From contig NC_046622.1 in NCBI RefSeq assembly GCF_900324465.2, positions 20,624,297 to 20,688,296 on the forward strand: 64,000 nt of DNA, given 5' to 3'. Both the position numbers and the translations under genes were made by a program. Of the stretch, positions 32,895-45,212 are shown one piece after another (position 1 is the first letter of the stretch; each line of letters begins with the position of its first letter). The DNA comes from Anabas testudineus. Lineage: Eukaryota; Chordata; Actinopteri; Anabantiformes; Anabantidae. A model generated the notes under the pieces. The model did no database searches and was not told the DNA's origin. It saw only the letters and a program-made list of their open reading frames with translations.

Positions 32895-35800
32895 CTACCT
32901 GGCCATCAAATACTTCTTAGTGTTTTTCTCAGGCCTTAATAAAATGATGAAACATTTTGGAGCAAAGATACAGAGCAGTAAACCATAGCTAGAGGCCAAG
33001 ATAGCAAAGATCTCCACAGCAACAGTGTATTTTCCAGGAGAGCTGACATAAGCAGGGACAAAGGCCACCCAGACAGCACAGAAGATCAGCATGCTGAAGG
33101 TGATGAGTTTGGCCTCGTTGAAGTTATCAGGGAGTTTCCGAGCAAGAAAGGCCAAAAGAAGACAGGTGCAGGCCAGCAGGCCAATGTAACCCAGAACCAA
33201 ATAGAAGCCGACTACAGAAGCCATGGCACACTCCAGGGTGACCTTTGACCCTTGAAATCCCACATCACGCTTAGGCACAGGAGGACTGAGGGTCAGCCAT
33301 GTAGCACAGATTATAACCTGGATGAAAAGAAAATGTGATTAATTTTATGTAAAATGCAGAAGACCAACGTCTTTTCCACTACACTATCCAGCTGCACTTC
33401 TGGATACATTACCTGGATACAAGTAAGAAGGCAGACACTCCCTCTCTGTTGGCCTGGGCCAAACCACTTGATCAAGGCTTCAGCACCAGGTCGAGCTGAA
33501 CGAAACGCTGCAAGAACCACTATGGTTTTGACTTTAAGACAGGAAACACAAAGAACAAAGCTGATCCCAAAAGCTGCCTGCTGGAACCGACAAGACCAGA
33601 CTGAGGGACGACCAATGAACCCCAGAGAGCACAAGAAGCAGAGCTTCAGAGACACAAGAAGCAGGAAGCTCAGTTCTGAGTTGTTGGCTCGTACCTACAG
33701 ATGAGAAGTCACAGTCATATACATAAAGACGCAAACCTAATGAACAGCCAACACAAAATTAAATCATATTAAACTTCAATTCTTTTCACTGAATTCATAC
33801 TTAATTTTTTTTAAAGACAATCCATTCAATTTGTTAAAAATGTCTTTTGTTAATCTAGATTCTCACCATAGGTGTTTGACGGTAGTAAATAAACACCACA
33901 AACACAGCTGTTGTCACAGCGACACCAGACACAGCTGCTGTAGTCAGAGTAATACCCAACGTTTCATTGAAGGACAGGAAGTCCAGCTGACGTGGGACAC
34001 ACGCAGTTTGTTCAGCGTTGGACCAGAACTCTGTTGGACATTTCTCACATTGAAGGGAATCTGTGTGAGAGCAGAGAGGATCTAGAATGAGCTCCATTAT
34101 GAAAGCATAGATTTGCTACTAATGTTTTATGTTACATTTCACTCACCAGTTTTATTACTAATCTCTCCTTCAGCACATGGGATACAGTCAAAGCAGCAGA
34201 CAGGTTCCCCTTTCCTGTTGGTCTTTCGGGTGCCTGGGGGACAGCTGTCACTGCACACTGAAGTAGGCACCTAAAAACAGTCAACACATTTTCTCAAAGA
34301 CAAATTAAAGCAATTCTAACAGCAAAACTACATTTATAAAACTCAGAGATTCAACCAAACTATAATAATTTTCCTATTTAGCACCTGATTGGATCCTGTG
34401 CTCCACTGAATCGCTGACTCATTGAGGTGGATATCAAACCCATCCACACGACCGATCAAAACTAGTTTTGTTCCTTCAGGAGTGTTCTGCCAGTTGACAA
34501 GGTCGTACTTTGCTGGAATGTCAGCACCTTGGAAATAAAACATTTCCCCTTGTGGTGTGGTGAAGTTCACGTTGTTCAAGTGCTGCAACAGCTGTGAGAT
34601 CAACAAAATACTGAAACAGGTCACATTGGAACTGACTGTTGAAAAGAAGACTTGTCACAAATCTACTTTTGGATCATTCTCAGGTAAAGACTGACTATTG
34701 TGTATACCTCACTGGGTTTGATGTGTGCTGGAGAAGAGCAGGTGGAGCTGTTTTGAGTGATGCTGTCTATTTGGGGGCAGGAGAGAAGACTGTGAAGGGC
34801 GTGGGCTGCAGCATAAACAGCAAGGTAGACGTTATATGTCACTCTCAGCTCAGACATGTCGGTGAAGGGGTTCTGGACTCCGTCAAGGGACTCTGTCCCA
34901 CTGCAGGGTGATAGTACAGTTTTTTGAAGAGTCCCAGTGGCAGCAAATGAAGCAAAATCATTTGTTGAATGGGTAGTGCTTGTGGTGGGGATGGCAGAGT
35001 CCAGAGGTGAGGTGGAATATGAATCGAGAGGAGAGGCCCCAGGATGACATCCAAACTCAGTCTCCCAGAATTCTCTTAAAAAAACATCACTGGGACGATC
35101 AACTGGGTTCAAACCTCTGAGAAAATGTTCAAACCCAGGTATTGTTGAACTTTTAATGGAAACACCAAGAACACCTCTTGCCACTTCACTAGTGACAGGG
35201 TCTTGGAGAAGATCACCACTGGTGCTCCAAGCCTCACTGGCTAGAAACTGTCTGTCAGTTACCTAATCATAGCAAGAAGACACAGTTATTTTTAAAGCAT
35301 AGTTATGTATTTCATTTGGTATATTCAATATGCAGTTATATTCCCCAAGGGGATCAATAAAGTATTCATTATTTCAGTTTCTCACATTTATCTTGGCCAG
35401 TTGCAAGAACAGTTCCCTCACATCTGTATACCAGGCAAAAACCAGAATCACTTTTGCAGTTGAGGCCTGGATTGTGAGAGCAGCTCGTCTGGCATCACTG
35501 ACAATGTTTTCCATGTTGACAGTCTCTATGAATGCCAGACACACCTCTGAATCCTGAGTCTCTTCTTGGAATATCTGATATGTGCGAATGAAAACAAAAA
35601 CAAAACAAAACAGAAAAAGAAATACATTAACACTATATAGTGTGTTTATAAGCATAAGTACTAAAACTGAAAAAATGGAAACACCTTTATTGCTGTGTAG
35701 CCATAGTTATTGTTTGCTACTACTGCACCAATCCAAGTCCATTTGAAGCGTATGGCAATTTGGGCAATGGCTTGTGCTTGGTAAATATCACTTGGGATTG

Positions 35801-36979
35801 TCCTGAAGAAGTTTGGATACTGGAGTTTGTCACTTAAACAGGGGCAGGTTGAGAGGTAACTAATCTGAAAGACATACATAAAAGTTTAATCTTTCCCACC
35901 CAGAGAGGAAAAGTGCAGCTTAGCCTAAAAGTAGGTCCTTCCCCACAGAGCAAAAATTAAATAGTACAGAATCCTGGAGCAATATAACGCTTTTGGTGGA
36001 TAATAGTATAATAACAGATGACACTAACTCCATCAACATAAGAAAAAAAAATCTACAGTACAGTGTAGACAAAACCACTACTCACTAAAGGTACAGAGAG
36101 TGGCCCCAGAATTCTGGATTGTATCTCTGCTGTTACAGATGAGGCCCCACCGATAATAAGAGGAACAGTGTGCTGATCTGATGACAGCATTGAAACATAC
36201 ATTAGTCTAAATGCTACATGAAAAATAAAATTTATCACAATAACAAGGGTTTGATTATGTATCCATTGTATTGTCATGTGCTCTTAGTTTGATGGAGATT
36301 AACATTAAGCTACCTCCTGTTTTTTTCCGTTCCTTTCCATAATCAGTAGAATTAGATGTAAAGTCACAGGTGGTGCTGTCTCCTCCCGCTAGTGACAGCG
36401 CTGCCTGGGGAGCCCATAGTGGTTGCCCGCAGCTATCAAAAATATGGTAGCCCAGCTTCACACCTGGCAGCAGTGATTTACTAAGATTGATTTCTTCCAG
36501 TGCAAAGACCATTGCATACACATACTGCAAGGGAGCATAATCTAACCTGAGACCACGAGACAAACATTGATCAAAGAATTGAATGATTCTGTGGAGACAT
36601 CCTTCATAATCTAGATTATTTTGTCACATAAGGACAAGATGGAAGATGCAAGGACAATAGTTATACTTATTACCATACCACAGTAATCGAAGTAGCACAG
36701 CTAAGAGTTTTACCCAGTACAAGGTTTGTAGTAAGGCAGCTGTGTAAAGTTCTGGTATATTGCTGGATTTTGGAAGTGAAGATTAAATAGCCCACCGATA
36801 ACTACATCACCATCCTGGAACAGACCCTGGTTACTCGGTGTACCCCACCGAGAACAAGTCACTGTTTGAACACCATGCAGTCCCACGTTGAGTCCACGCT
36901 GTCTGCCCATAAGCCCCATAAGGAGCAGGAATAAGACTGAGGATGTCCAGAGAGTGATATGCCAGGAGCACCAAGACAT
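32895..36979 (-). CDS. OlfC (V2R-type) olfactory receptor 3, second subfamily
   Basis: Eleven in-frame exons, 914 residues: 36979-36714, 36546-36314, 36177-36086, 35864-35685, 35574-35386, 35262-34708, 34591-34385, 34270-34147, 34060-33867, 33694-33413, 33317-32895. Order: signal peptide ([20 protein letters not shown]), flytrap domain ([86 protein letters not shown]), cysteine-rich linker ([15 protein letters not shown]), seven helices ([43 protein letters not shown]). The helix region, normally one exon, is split in three. A Ser/Thr/Pro-rich insert follows FGCHPG in the flytrap domain. Complete and apparently functional; expected in olfactory neurons. Confidence 0.88.
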
Positions 36980-37209
36980 CGAATGCAGATGTTCTGGACA
37001 GTTACAGTATCCCCAGTTAGTCAGACTGTTTCAACTAAAGCAGGGAAAACGGAATATTTTCACCTCAAGACATGTACCTGCGCAGTAAAACAACAATTCA
37101 AACTGTTAAAACATATTTTCATACAATACATATAAACTGCATTTACAATGATAACATATCACAGTGGCATACACTCTCCTCTTCTGGACAGTTGAACTGT
37201 TGATGTGAG

Positions 37210-37217
37210 TATTTATA
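37210..37217 (-). promoter_or_regulatory. TATA-like box of OlfC gene 3
   Basis: TATAAATA on the - strand about 230 bases before the start codon. Equivalent boxes, with the same flanks, lie before the other - strand genes (44104, 49555, 56689). Between box and start codon each gene has an acceptor-like site, so a leader intron is likely. Confidence 0.45.
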
Positions 37218-37674
37218 GTACATGTGATGTGTTATTGCAAGACATGGCACATGTATTGCTACCACAGCAAGGAGCCTAAATCCCTACCCTCAAGAGTAAA
37301 ACAACAACTGTATAATTGCAAGTGATTAGTGTTTTTTGTAGGTAGCAGCAGAAAGAGAAAGATTCGTGTGTGTTTGATCATTATTTTTCTATTGGAAATG
37401 AAGTCCCTACCTCCTCTTACATGCATGATATACAGGTTTATTCGAAAACAATTTACCCTTAAGAATATGAATGACTGTGGCATTAAGTTATATTCAGTTT
37501 TTAAAAAATGCACCGTTGATGCAGTTGTGGTTGTTGGTCACTGGCATACGTCAGTGTACATTAGCCATGGGGAAAAAAGGATAAACATTCAAAATGAGTC
37601 TCAGGCCATGCTATGGTCTCACAGTAGATACTCACATTATCCACTTGTTAAGTGATGATGTAGCACAAAAGACT

Positions 37675-37820
37675 ACATCTAAACTCAGTCTTGACAAATT
37701 CTCATGAAAAAACATCACCAGGATGGTGAACTGGGTTTAAACCTCTGAGAAAATGTCCAAATCCAGGTATTGTTGAACTTTTGATGGCAACACCAAGAAC
37801 ATTATTTGTCACAGGTTAAG
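37675..37820 (-). pseudogene. Stray OlfC exon fragment
   Basis: The - strand gives [20 protein letters not shown] and GLNP.HHPGDVF, part of the large flytrap exon of the - strand subfamily (compare 35184-35040), followed by a stop. No neighbouring exons are seen, so this is a lone relic between genes 3 and 4. Confidence 0.75.
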
Positions 37821-38901
37821 CTAAGGTGTACTGCCAAGTGGCTTTGTAACCTTGTAATCTAACAACCAGGTCCAGTCGGCTATACAACCACTGTCATGGT
37901 ACATGGAACTTCAAATAATTTCAGCAAACATGCTGAATGAACCTGTCTTACCGACTGTGTAACAACGAGTCAACATACTGTAAATCTGTGAGTGTGAGAG
38001 TGCAGGTACAGCATCTTCAGATTGTCAGTCAATATTGTGCTGAATGGGAACTTTGGCTTTCAGTTATTGAAAAAATAACTGAAGGAAGTAGTATTCCTCC
38101 CCTTCTTGAGCAAAATTTCTTCTCTAAATTCTTCCGATTTGCCTTGTTTAGCTACATGACTTGAAGAAACTTAACAGCAGCTTGGCAGGTGTTGTGTCAC
38201 AGCCAGTGCTGTATTGTAATTCCATTACTGAAATGTTACTGGGTGAATGTGTGGTTAGTGTTGTATGTATTAGCCACATGCTTCAACATGTCTTATGCAG
38301 GAGCATACTGATTTGTCGTTTCTTTTTTGGATTTCTGACACTGTGTTGATGAAGCCCTTTATTACACATGAGTTTAGGAGAAGTTGCGCCGTGTATCTTC
38401 ATATCAATACCTCTTCTTTCAGGTCTTTTACAGTTGCATTAATCCAAAGTAAAAGAAATAAAGAAACATGACAATACAAAGAAATTAGCAAATGATTTGT
38501 TATAGTCATAGTTATAGAGCTATATTTATTAAAATTGTTATTTATCCTTTACCTTTATTACATTTGTTGCTTCACTAATGATATTAAACACTGAAACATT
38601 AAAACATGCGTTTTTTTCAGAGACAGAAAATTTGGATATTGACTGACTTTGATTGTCACAGATTATTGTCTATAGCTATATGGTTAAATACAAAGATTGT
38701 TGTACATTGCATCAGAAATGTATCATTTTGACATTTCAGAGAGGGTAGCAAATGTCAGAAAGAATAAGGAAAAGACTACAAAATTTTAGGGCATAGAACC
38801 AAAGTAAATAAATAAAACAAAGTATATACTGTAAAAATAAAATCAGTGTATGTAGATTAATAGATGAATTGCCTGTTTAAGGCAGTTTAATTAAATCATG
38901 C
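37821..38901. other. Spacer with no recognised gene
   Basis: AT-rich sequence downstream of the gene that ends at 38902. I see nothing definable in it. Confidence 0.45.
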
Positions 38902-41900
38902 TCACCTGGTCATCACATGTTTCTTAGTGTTTTTCTCAGGCCTTAATAAAATGATGAAACATTTTGGGGCAAAGATACAGAGCAGTAAACCATAGCTAGA
39001 GGCCAAGATAGCAAAGATCTCCACAGCAACAGTGTATTTTCCAGGAGAGCTGACATAAGCAGGGACAAAGGCCACCCAGACAGCACAGAAGATCAGCATG
39101 CTGAAGGTGATGAGTTTGGCCTCGTTGAAGTTATCAGGGAGTTTCCGAGCAAGAAAGGCCAAAAGAAGACAGGTGCAGGCCAGCAGGCCAATGTAACCCA
39201 GAACCAGAGAGAAGCCGACTACAGAGACCATGGCACACTCCAGGGTGACCTTTGACCCTTGGAAACCCACATCACGCTTAGGCACAGGAGGACTGAGGGT
39301 CAGCCATGTAGCACAGATTATAACCTGGATGAAAAGAAAATGTGATTAAATGTACTGCAGAAAACCAAAAGTTGTATAAATATTTAAAAAGTAAAAGCAC
39401 ATATTATTACTTGGATACAAGTAAGAAGGCAGACACTCCCTCTCTGTTGGCCTGGGCCAAACCACTTGATCAAGGCTTCAGCACCAGGTCGAGCTGAACG
39501 AAACGCTGCAAGAACCACTATGGTTTTGACTTTGAGACAGGAAACACAAAGAACAAAGCTGATCCCAAAAGCTGCCTGCTGGAACCGACAAGACCAGACT
39601 GATGGACGACCAATGAACCCCAGTGAGCACAAGAAGCAGAGCTTCAGAGACACAAGAAGCAGGAAGCTCAGTTCTGAGTTGTTGGCTCGTACCTACAGAT
39701 GAGAAGTCAAAGTCATATACATAAAGACGCAAACCTAATGAACAGCCAACACAAAATTAAATCATATTAAACTTCAATTCTGTTCACTGAATTCATACTT
39801 AATTTTTTTTAAAGACAATCCATTCAATTTGTTAAAAATGTCTTTTGTTAATCTAGATTCTCACCACAGGTGTTTGACGGTGGCAAAGAAACACCACAAA
39901 CACAGCTGTTGTCACAGCAGCACCAGAAACAGCTGCTGTAGTCAGAGTAATACCCAACGTTTCATTGAAGGACAGGAAGTCCAGCTGACGTGGGACACAC
40001 GCAGTTTGTTCAGCGTTGGACCAGAACTCTGTTGGACATTTCTCACATTGAAGGGAATCTGTGTGAGAGCAGAGAGGATCTAGAGTGAGCTCCATTATGA
40101 AAGTATAGATTTGCTACTAATGTTTTATGTTACATTTCACTCACCAGTTTTATTACTAATCTCTCCTTCAGCACATGGGATACAGTCAAAGCAGCAGACA
40201 GGTTCCCCTTTCCTGTTGGTCTTTCGGGTGCCTGGGGGACAGCTCTCACTGCACACTGAAGTAGGCACCTAAAAACAGTCAACACATTTTCTCAAAGACA
40301 AATTAAAGCAATTCTACCAACATTTATAAAACTCAGAGATTCATTTAAAACTATAATAATTTTCCTATTTAGCACCTGATTGGATCCTGTGCTCCACTGA
40401 ATCGCTGACTCATTGAGGTGGATATCAAACCCGTCCACACCACCAATCAAAACTAGTTTTGTTCCTTCAGGAGTGTTCTGCCAGTTGACAAGGTCGTACT
40501 TTGCTGGAATGTCAGCACCTTGGAAATAAAACATTTCCCCTTGTGGTGTGGTGAAGTTCACGTTGTTCAAGTGCTGCAACAGCTGTGAGATCAACAAAAT
40601 ACTGAAACAGGTCACATTGGAACTGACTGTGGAAAAGAAGACTTGTCACAAATCTACTTTTGGATCATTCTCAGGTAAAGACTGACTATTGTGTATACCT
40701 CACTGGGTTTGATGTGTGCTGGAGAAGAGCAGGTGGAGCTGTTTAGAGTGATGCTGTCTATTTGGGGGCAGGAGAGAAGACTGTGAAGAGCGTGGGCTGC
40801 AGCATAAACAGCAAGGTAGACGTTATATGTCACTCTCAGCTCAGACATGTCAGTGAAGGGGTTCTGGACTCCGTCAAGGGACTCTGTCCCACTGCAGGGT
40901 GATAGTACAGCTTTTTGAAGAGTCCCAGTGGCAGCAAATGAAGCAGAAATCATTTGTTGGATGGGTAGTGATTGTGGTGGGGATGGCAGAGTCCAGAGGT
41001 GAGGTGGAATATGAATCGAGAGGAGAGGCCCCAGGATGACATCCAAACTCAGTCTCCCAGAATTCTCTTAAAAAAACATCACTGGGACGATGAACTGGGT
41101 TCAAACCTCTGAGAAAATGTTCAAATCCAGGTATTGTTGAACTTTTAATGGCAACACCAAGAACACCTCTTGCCACTTTACTAGTGACAGGGTCTTGGAG
41201 AAGATCACCACTGGTGCTCCAAGCCTCACTGGCTAGAAACTGTCTGTCAGTTACCTAATCATAGCAAGAAGACACAGTTATTATCAAGTTAAACATCATT
41301 TTTAAAATTCTGTTATGATGATAAAATACAATTATTCCTTTACAATTGCACTTACTATACTGACTATACAATATTTCAGATTCTCACATTTATTTTGAGT
41401 AGCTGCTGAAAGAGTTCTCGCACATCTGTATACCAGGCAAAGATCACAATCACCATTACAGTTGAAGCCTGGATTTTTAGAGCAGCCCGTCTGGCATCAC
41501 TGACAATGTTTTCCATATTGACAGTCTCTGTGAATGCCAGACACACCCCTGCCAGCTGAGTCTCTTCCTTAAATATCTGTCATGTCAATGTAATCAATAA
41601 ATAAATAAATACATAAATAAGGCAAGAAAAAAGAAAGGAATTAATTTACAGTACATAGTTCAGAACACCAATGCAAATCTAACCTAAAACAAAGGCAGCC
41701 TGAGCAAACACAAAAGAAAAGTTTCAAATGTGTAAATAGCATTTAGCAAAAATATTATCCTAATAGTAATACTGCCAATAGTATTAGTAGTACAGTAGCT
41801 TTTATATGCAGTAATGATGAGTAAAACATTTTTTTTTTCACTGGCTTAGTTGGTATTACATCACCTGTTTGCTTCTAAAAATACAGCTATTATTAAAAAA

Positions 41901-43409
41901 ATATATTTTGTGCCTTTGATTTAGATTTCATTCTGCTTCAAGACTGTTTAGAGTACAAATCAAGAGGAGGTTGAATATTTTTCACAGCACTGTATATTTT
42001 ATTAGTACTAAAAACTAACAAAGGGAAGCACCTTTATTGCTGTGTGGCCATAGTTGTTGTTTGCTACCACTGCACCAATCCAGGTCCAGTTGTAGCGTGT
42101 GACCAGCTGGGCTATTGCTCGGGCTTGGTAGAAGTCACTGGGGATGGTCCTAAAGAAGTTAGGAAACTGAAGCCTGTCACTTAGACAGGGGCATGTTGAG
42201 AGGTAACTAATCTGAAAGACACACACAAAGGGTATTCTGAGAGAATTTACAGTATAACATTTTGTCATAAAAAAAAAGCTAATCTGATATAACTGATAGA
42301 CTTAAAGACTTTGTCTTCATCCTCAAATGTTTAGCTACTCTAAGAGGAAACTCCAGTGCAGTTCTAATAGATCAATTACAACAGTAGAGACTATAGAGGC
42401 AGTACAGTGCTGTGGGTAGAAGAGAGCGAACTAAAGGAAGGCACTAACTCTGAAAATGTTCAGAATAAAACGATAGTAGATTAATCACAGTGCAGACAAA
42501 ACAATACTCACTAAAGGTACTGAGAGTGGCCCCAGGATTCTGGAGAGTATGTCAGCTGTCACAGAGGAAGCACCACCGATTATAAGGGGGATGCTCTGAT
42601 CACCTAATGACAGGATTGAAACATAAATAAAATTATTGTTAAAGAAAAGGACATTTTCACAACCAGAAAATGTTATTATTATTCTTTTTTCAACACAGCT
42701 TTAGAATCATTTGCATTCGGTTTGACACACAAGCTACCTCTCATTTTGTCCATTTTCCCTCCATACTCCGTAGAATCATTTGTAAAGTCACAGGTGGTGC
42801 TGTCTCCTCCTGCTAGTGACAGCGCTGCCTGGGGAGCCCACGGGGATTGGCCACAGCAATCAAAAATACGGTAGCCCAGCTTCAAACCTGGCAGCAGTGT
42901 TTTACTAAGATTGATTTCCTCTAGAGCAAAGACCATTGCATACATATACTGCAAGGGAGCATATTCTAATCTGACACCACAGGAGAGAAAGAATGGGGAA
43001 TGTACCATCAAGATTTTGATTCATTCTCCTGCTACTAGTACCGATCTACAAGTTTAAAAAATCTGGAAGCTGCATAGACATTAATTATGTCATTACTATT
43101 ACTATCATACCACAGTAATGGAACTAGCAGTTAGTAGTTTTACCCAGAACAAGGTTTGTAGTGTGGCAGCTGTGTGAAGTCATGGTCTATAGCTGGATTT
43201 TTGTAATGGAGATTAAATAGCCCACCGATAACTACATCACCATCCTCGAAGAGACCCTGGTTACTCGGAGTACCCCACCGAGAACAGGTCATAGTCTGAA
43301 CACCCTGCAGCCTCATGTTGAGTCCCAGCTGTCCGCTCAGCAGCCCCACAAGTAAAAGGGATGGGGCTGAGGAGGTCCACAAAGTGAAATGCCAGGAGAA
43401 CCAAGACAT
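38902..43409 (-). pseudogene. OlfC (V2R-type) receptor 4, frameshifted in the flytrap domain
   Basis: All eleven exons are present with good splice sites: 43409-43144, 42970-42738, 42603-42512, 42211-42032, 41576-41388, 41254-40699, 40582-40376, 40268-40145, 40058-39865, 39692-39411, 39324-38902. Every exon has the length expected from its sisters except the sixth, which is 556 instead of 555 bases. One extra base near 40946-40951, in the Ser/Thr-rich insert, shifts the frame just after HPTND and leads to an early end. The rest of that exon is almost identical to the intact copies, so the change is recent or could be a sequencing error or polymorphism. Exons 1 to 5 differ more from the sister genes (for example IFKEETQLAGVCLAF). 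Stray OlfC exons lie between its exon 1 and its promoter. Confidence 0.8.
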
Positions 43410-43440
43410 TGAATGCAGCTATTAAAATCTGTATAATTTA

Positions 43441-43905
43441 ACCAGTTGCATGTATCACTTGGTAGATACCGCTGGGATGATCCTGATGAAGTTTGGACAG
43501 TGGTGCCTGTCACTTGAACAGGGGCAGCTTGAGATATAACTAATCTGAAATATACACACAAAAGTTACATGTTTAGTTATTTTGAGACAGCATACATAGT
43601 AATATACGGTGACATTTTTCTAAGTAAAGTGCAAACTTATGTGAAGCTAAGTTTAATAGTAGCGCTGCTCTCAAAGATCAGAAATTAAAACTAGAACAAT
43701 TGAGAAGCTGTTTGTGGTTTAGGTAGAAGATAGTTAAGTAAAAGAATGAGGTAAACAAAAAAACAAAAACAAAAAAAAAAACGGCACAGTTCAGTGCTCA
43801 CAGTGTTTTAAAACCAATACTCACTAAAGGTTCAGAGAGTGGCCCCAGGATTCGGGAGAGTTTCTCAGCTGGTACGGATCAAGCACCACCAGTGATAAGA
43901 CAATA
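43441..43905 (-). pseudogene. Two stray OlfC exons upstream of gene 4
   Basis: At 43441-43546 the - strand reads ISYISSCPCSSDRHHCPNFI, a decayed version of the [13 protein letters not shown] exon. At about 43825-43905 it reads [11 protein letters not shown] with the exon's donor, a decayed version of the exon just before it. They keep normal exon order. They lie between the promoter box at 44104 and exon 1 at 43409, where the sister genes have only about 240 bases. Confidence 0.7.
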
Positions 43906-44103
43906 TGACAACAACAATTCCAGTCAGAACAGTTTACCCAGTTAGATATCTGGCATTCAAACATACTCAAGATATTCACCTGCAGAGCAAAACAACAATA
44001 GAAACAGTTAAAACACTATGTGTTCTTATAGTATATACTGTGTAAGATATTTGAACTGTGACATATCCCCTCCTCCTCTAGGCACTTATATTGTTCACAT
44101 GGG

Positions 44104-44111
44104 TATTTATA
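44104..44111 (-). promoter_or_regulatory. TATA-like box of OlfC gene 4
   Basis: TATAAATA on the - strand, with flanks like those at 49555 and 56689 ('aatagatgtaaagcattat' beside it). It lies about 695 bases before the start codon rather than the usual 230-260, because of the stray exons. Confidence 0.45.
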
Positions 44112-45212
44112 ATAGATGTAAAGCATTATTGCAGGAAAGTACGCACAGTGACACATGCAGACAAGCCCAAATCCCTCCTCCCAACAGGGATAGTAAAATA
44201 ACAAGTACATAATTGCAGGTGATCAGTGTTTGTGTAGGTAGAAGAAAGTGGAAGGTGTGTGTGTTCATGTTTGTTATTTTAATTTTGCTGCTGTTATCAA
44301 TGCACTGGTTTGGGTAGCAGTCCCAGTTGAATGCACAGACCCAAGGTCGGCTTTTATCTCTAATCTTTTCTAATCTCTTAATCTTGTCTAGTACTTTCCA
44401 TTTATATTACGTATTACTTATTATTACTCACCTCCATTTGTGGATAGTAGTGATCTTTTTTTTCTTTTTTTTTTTTGATCGATCTATCACCAGTGGTTTC
44501 TTTCTGTTTGAAAACTGCTGTATGCTGTATGTTTGTGCAGGCGCTCTGACTGCTTTTGGTCTCGCTTTTATTGTTTGATCGATCCATCTCACAGGACACG
44601 CTTGAGTAACAAAAAAAAAACTGTGAGGTGTATGTGTCAAGACTATTACTCAATTAAAATAAAGCCCTCTAAAACAGAGTACTATGATCTATGTTGTTTA
44701 ACATATCTCAAAATAACTATCAGAAGGCCAAAATTGTTGCCCTTCATCTTATATTTATATTATGATCTCCTATCTTTGTAACCTGAATGTTAATATACAG
44801 CAAACTTAAATGGAAAATCTTTAGAGGGATCTGAATATAAAATATTCACAAAACTTCAGATTGGTGAAATTGTAATATTTATTTATTTATATTTTTTAAT
44901 ATTTAATGCTATTTTTCTTGCCCCTTCAAGGTTTGATAAATTACTATAAGTTTAAAAACATTTTGTTGGAGAAATATGATTTTTGTTCTTGATTGCTTAA
45001 CAAATGTGTCCATGTAGCTTGATCTCCAAGCAAAGTATTTAGCAGTAGAAAGTCCTCATTGTGACATGTGTCACATGTAAACTAATGAATTATACACCAC
45101 AGTAACACAATGTATAATTAAAAGACACACATGCAAATTGATTTATTGAAAACACAAACAGAATTTGGTTACTAATAAAGACATTTTCATTAATATCATG
45201 CTTATTTTATAA
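44112..45212. other. Spacer between OlfC genes 4 and 5
   Basis: AT-rich. The part near 44870-45070 resembles the 3' flanks of the genes at 51680 and 63121 ('cttcaaggtttgataaatta', 'cagtagaaagtcctcattg'), so it is part of the duplicated unit. No gene recognised. Confidence 0.45.

Noticed and set aside
33354-33704. + strand open frames opposite the OlfC helix exons (also at 39466, 45778, 52244, 63685)
   Set aside because: They recur because the OlfC exon is conserved; they are antisense shadows without their own start context.
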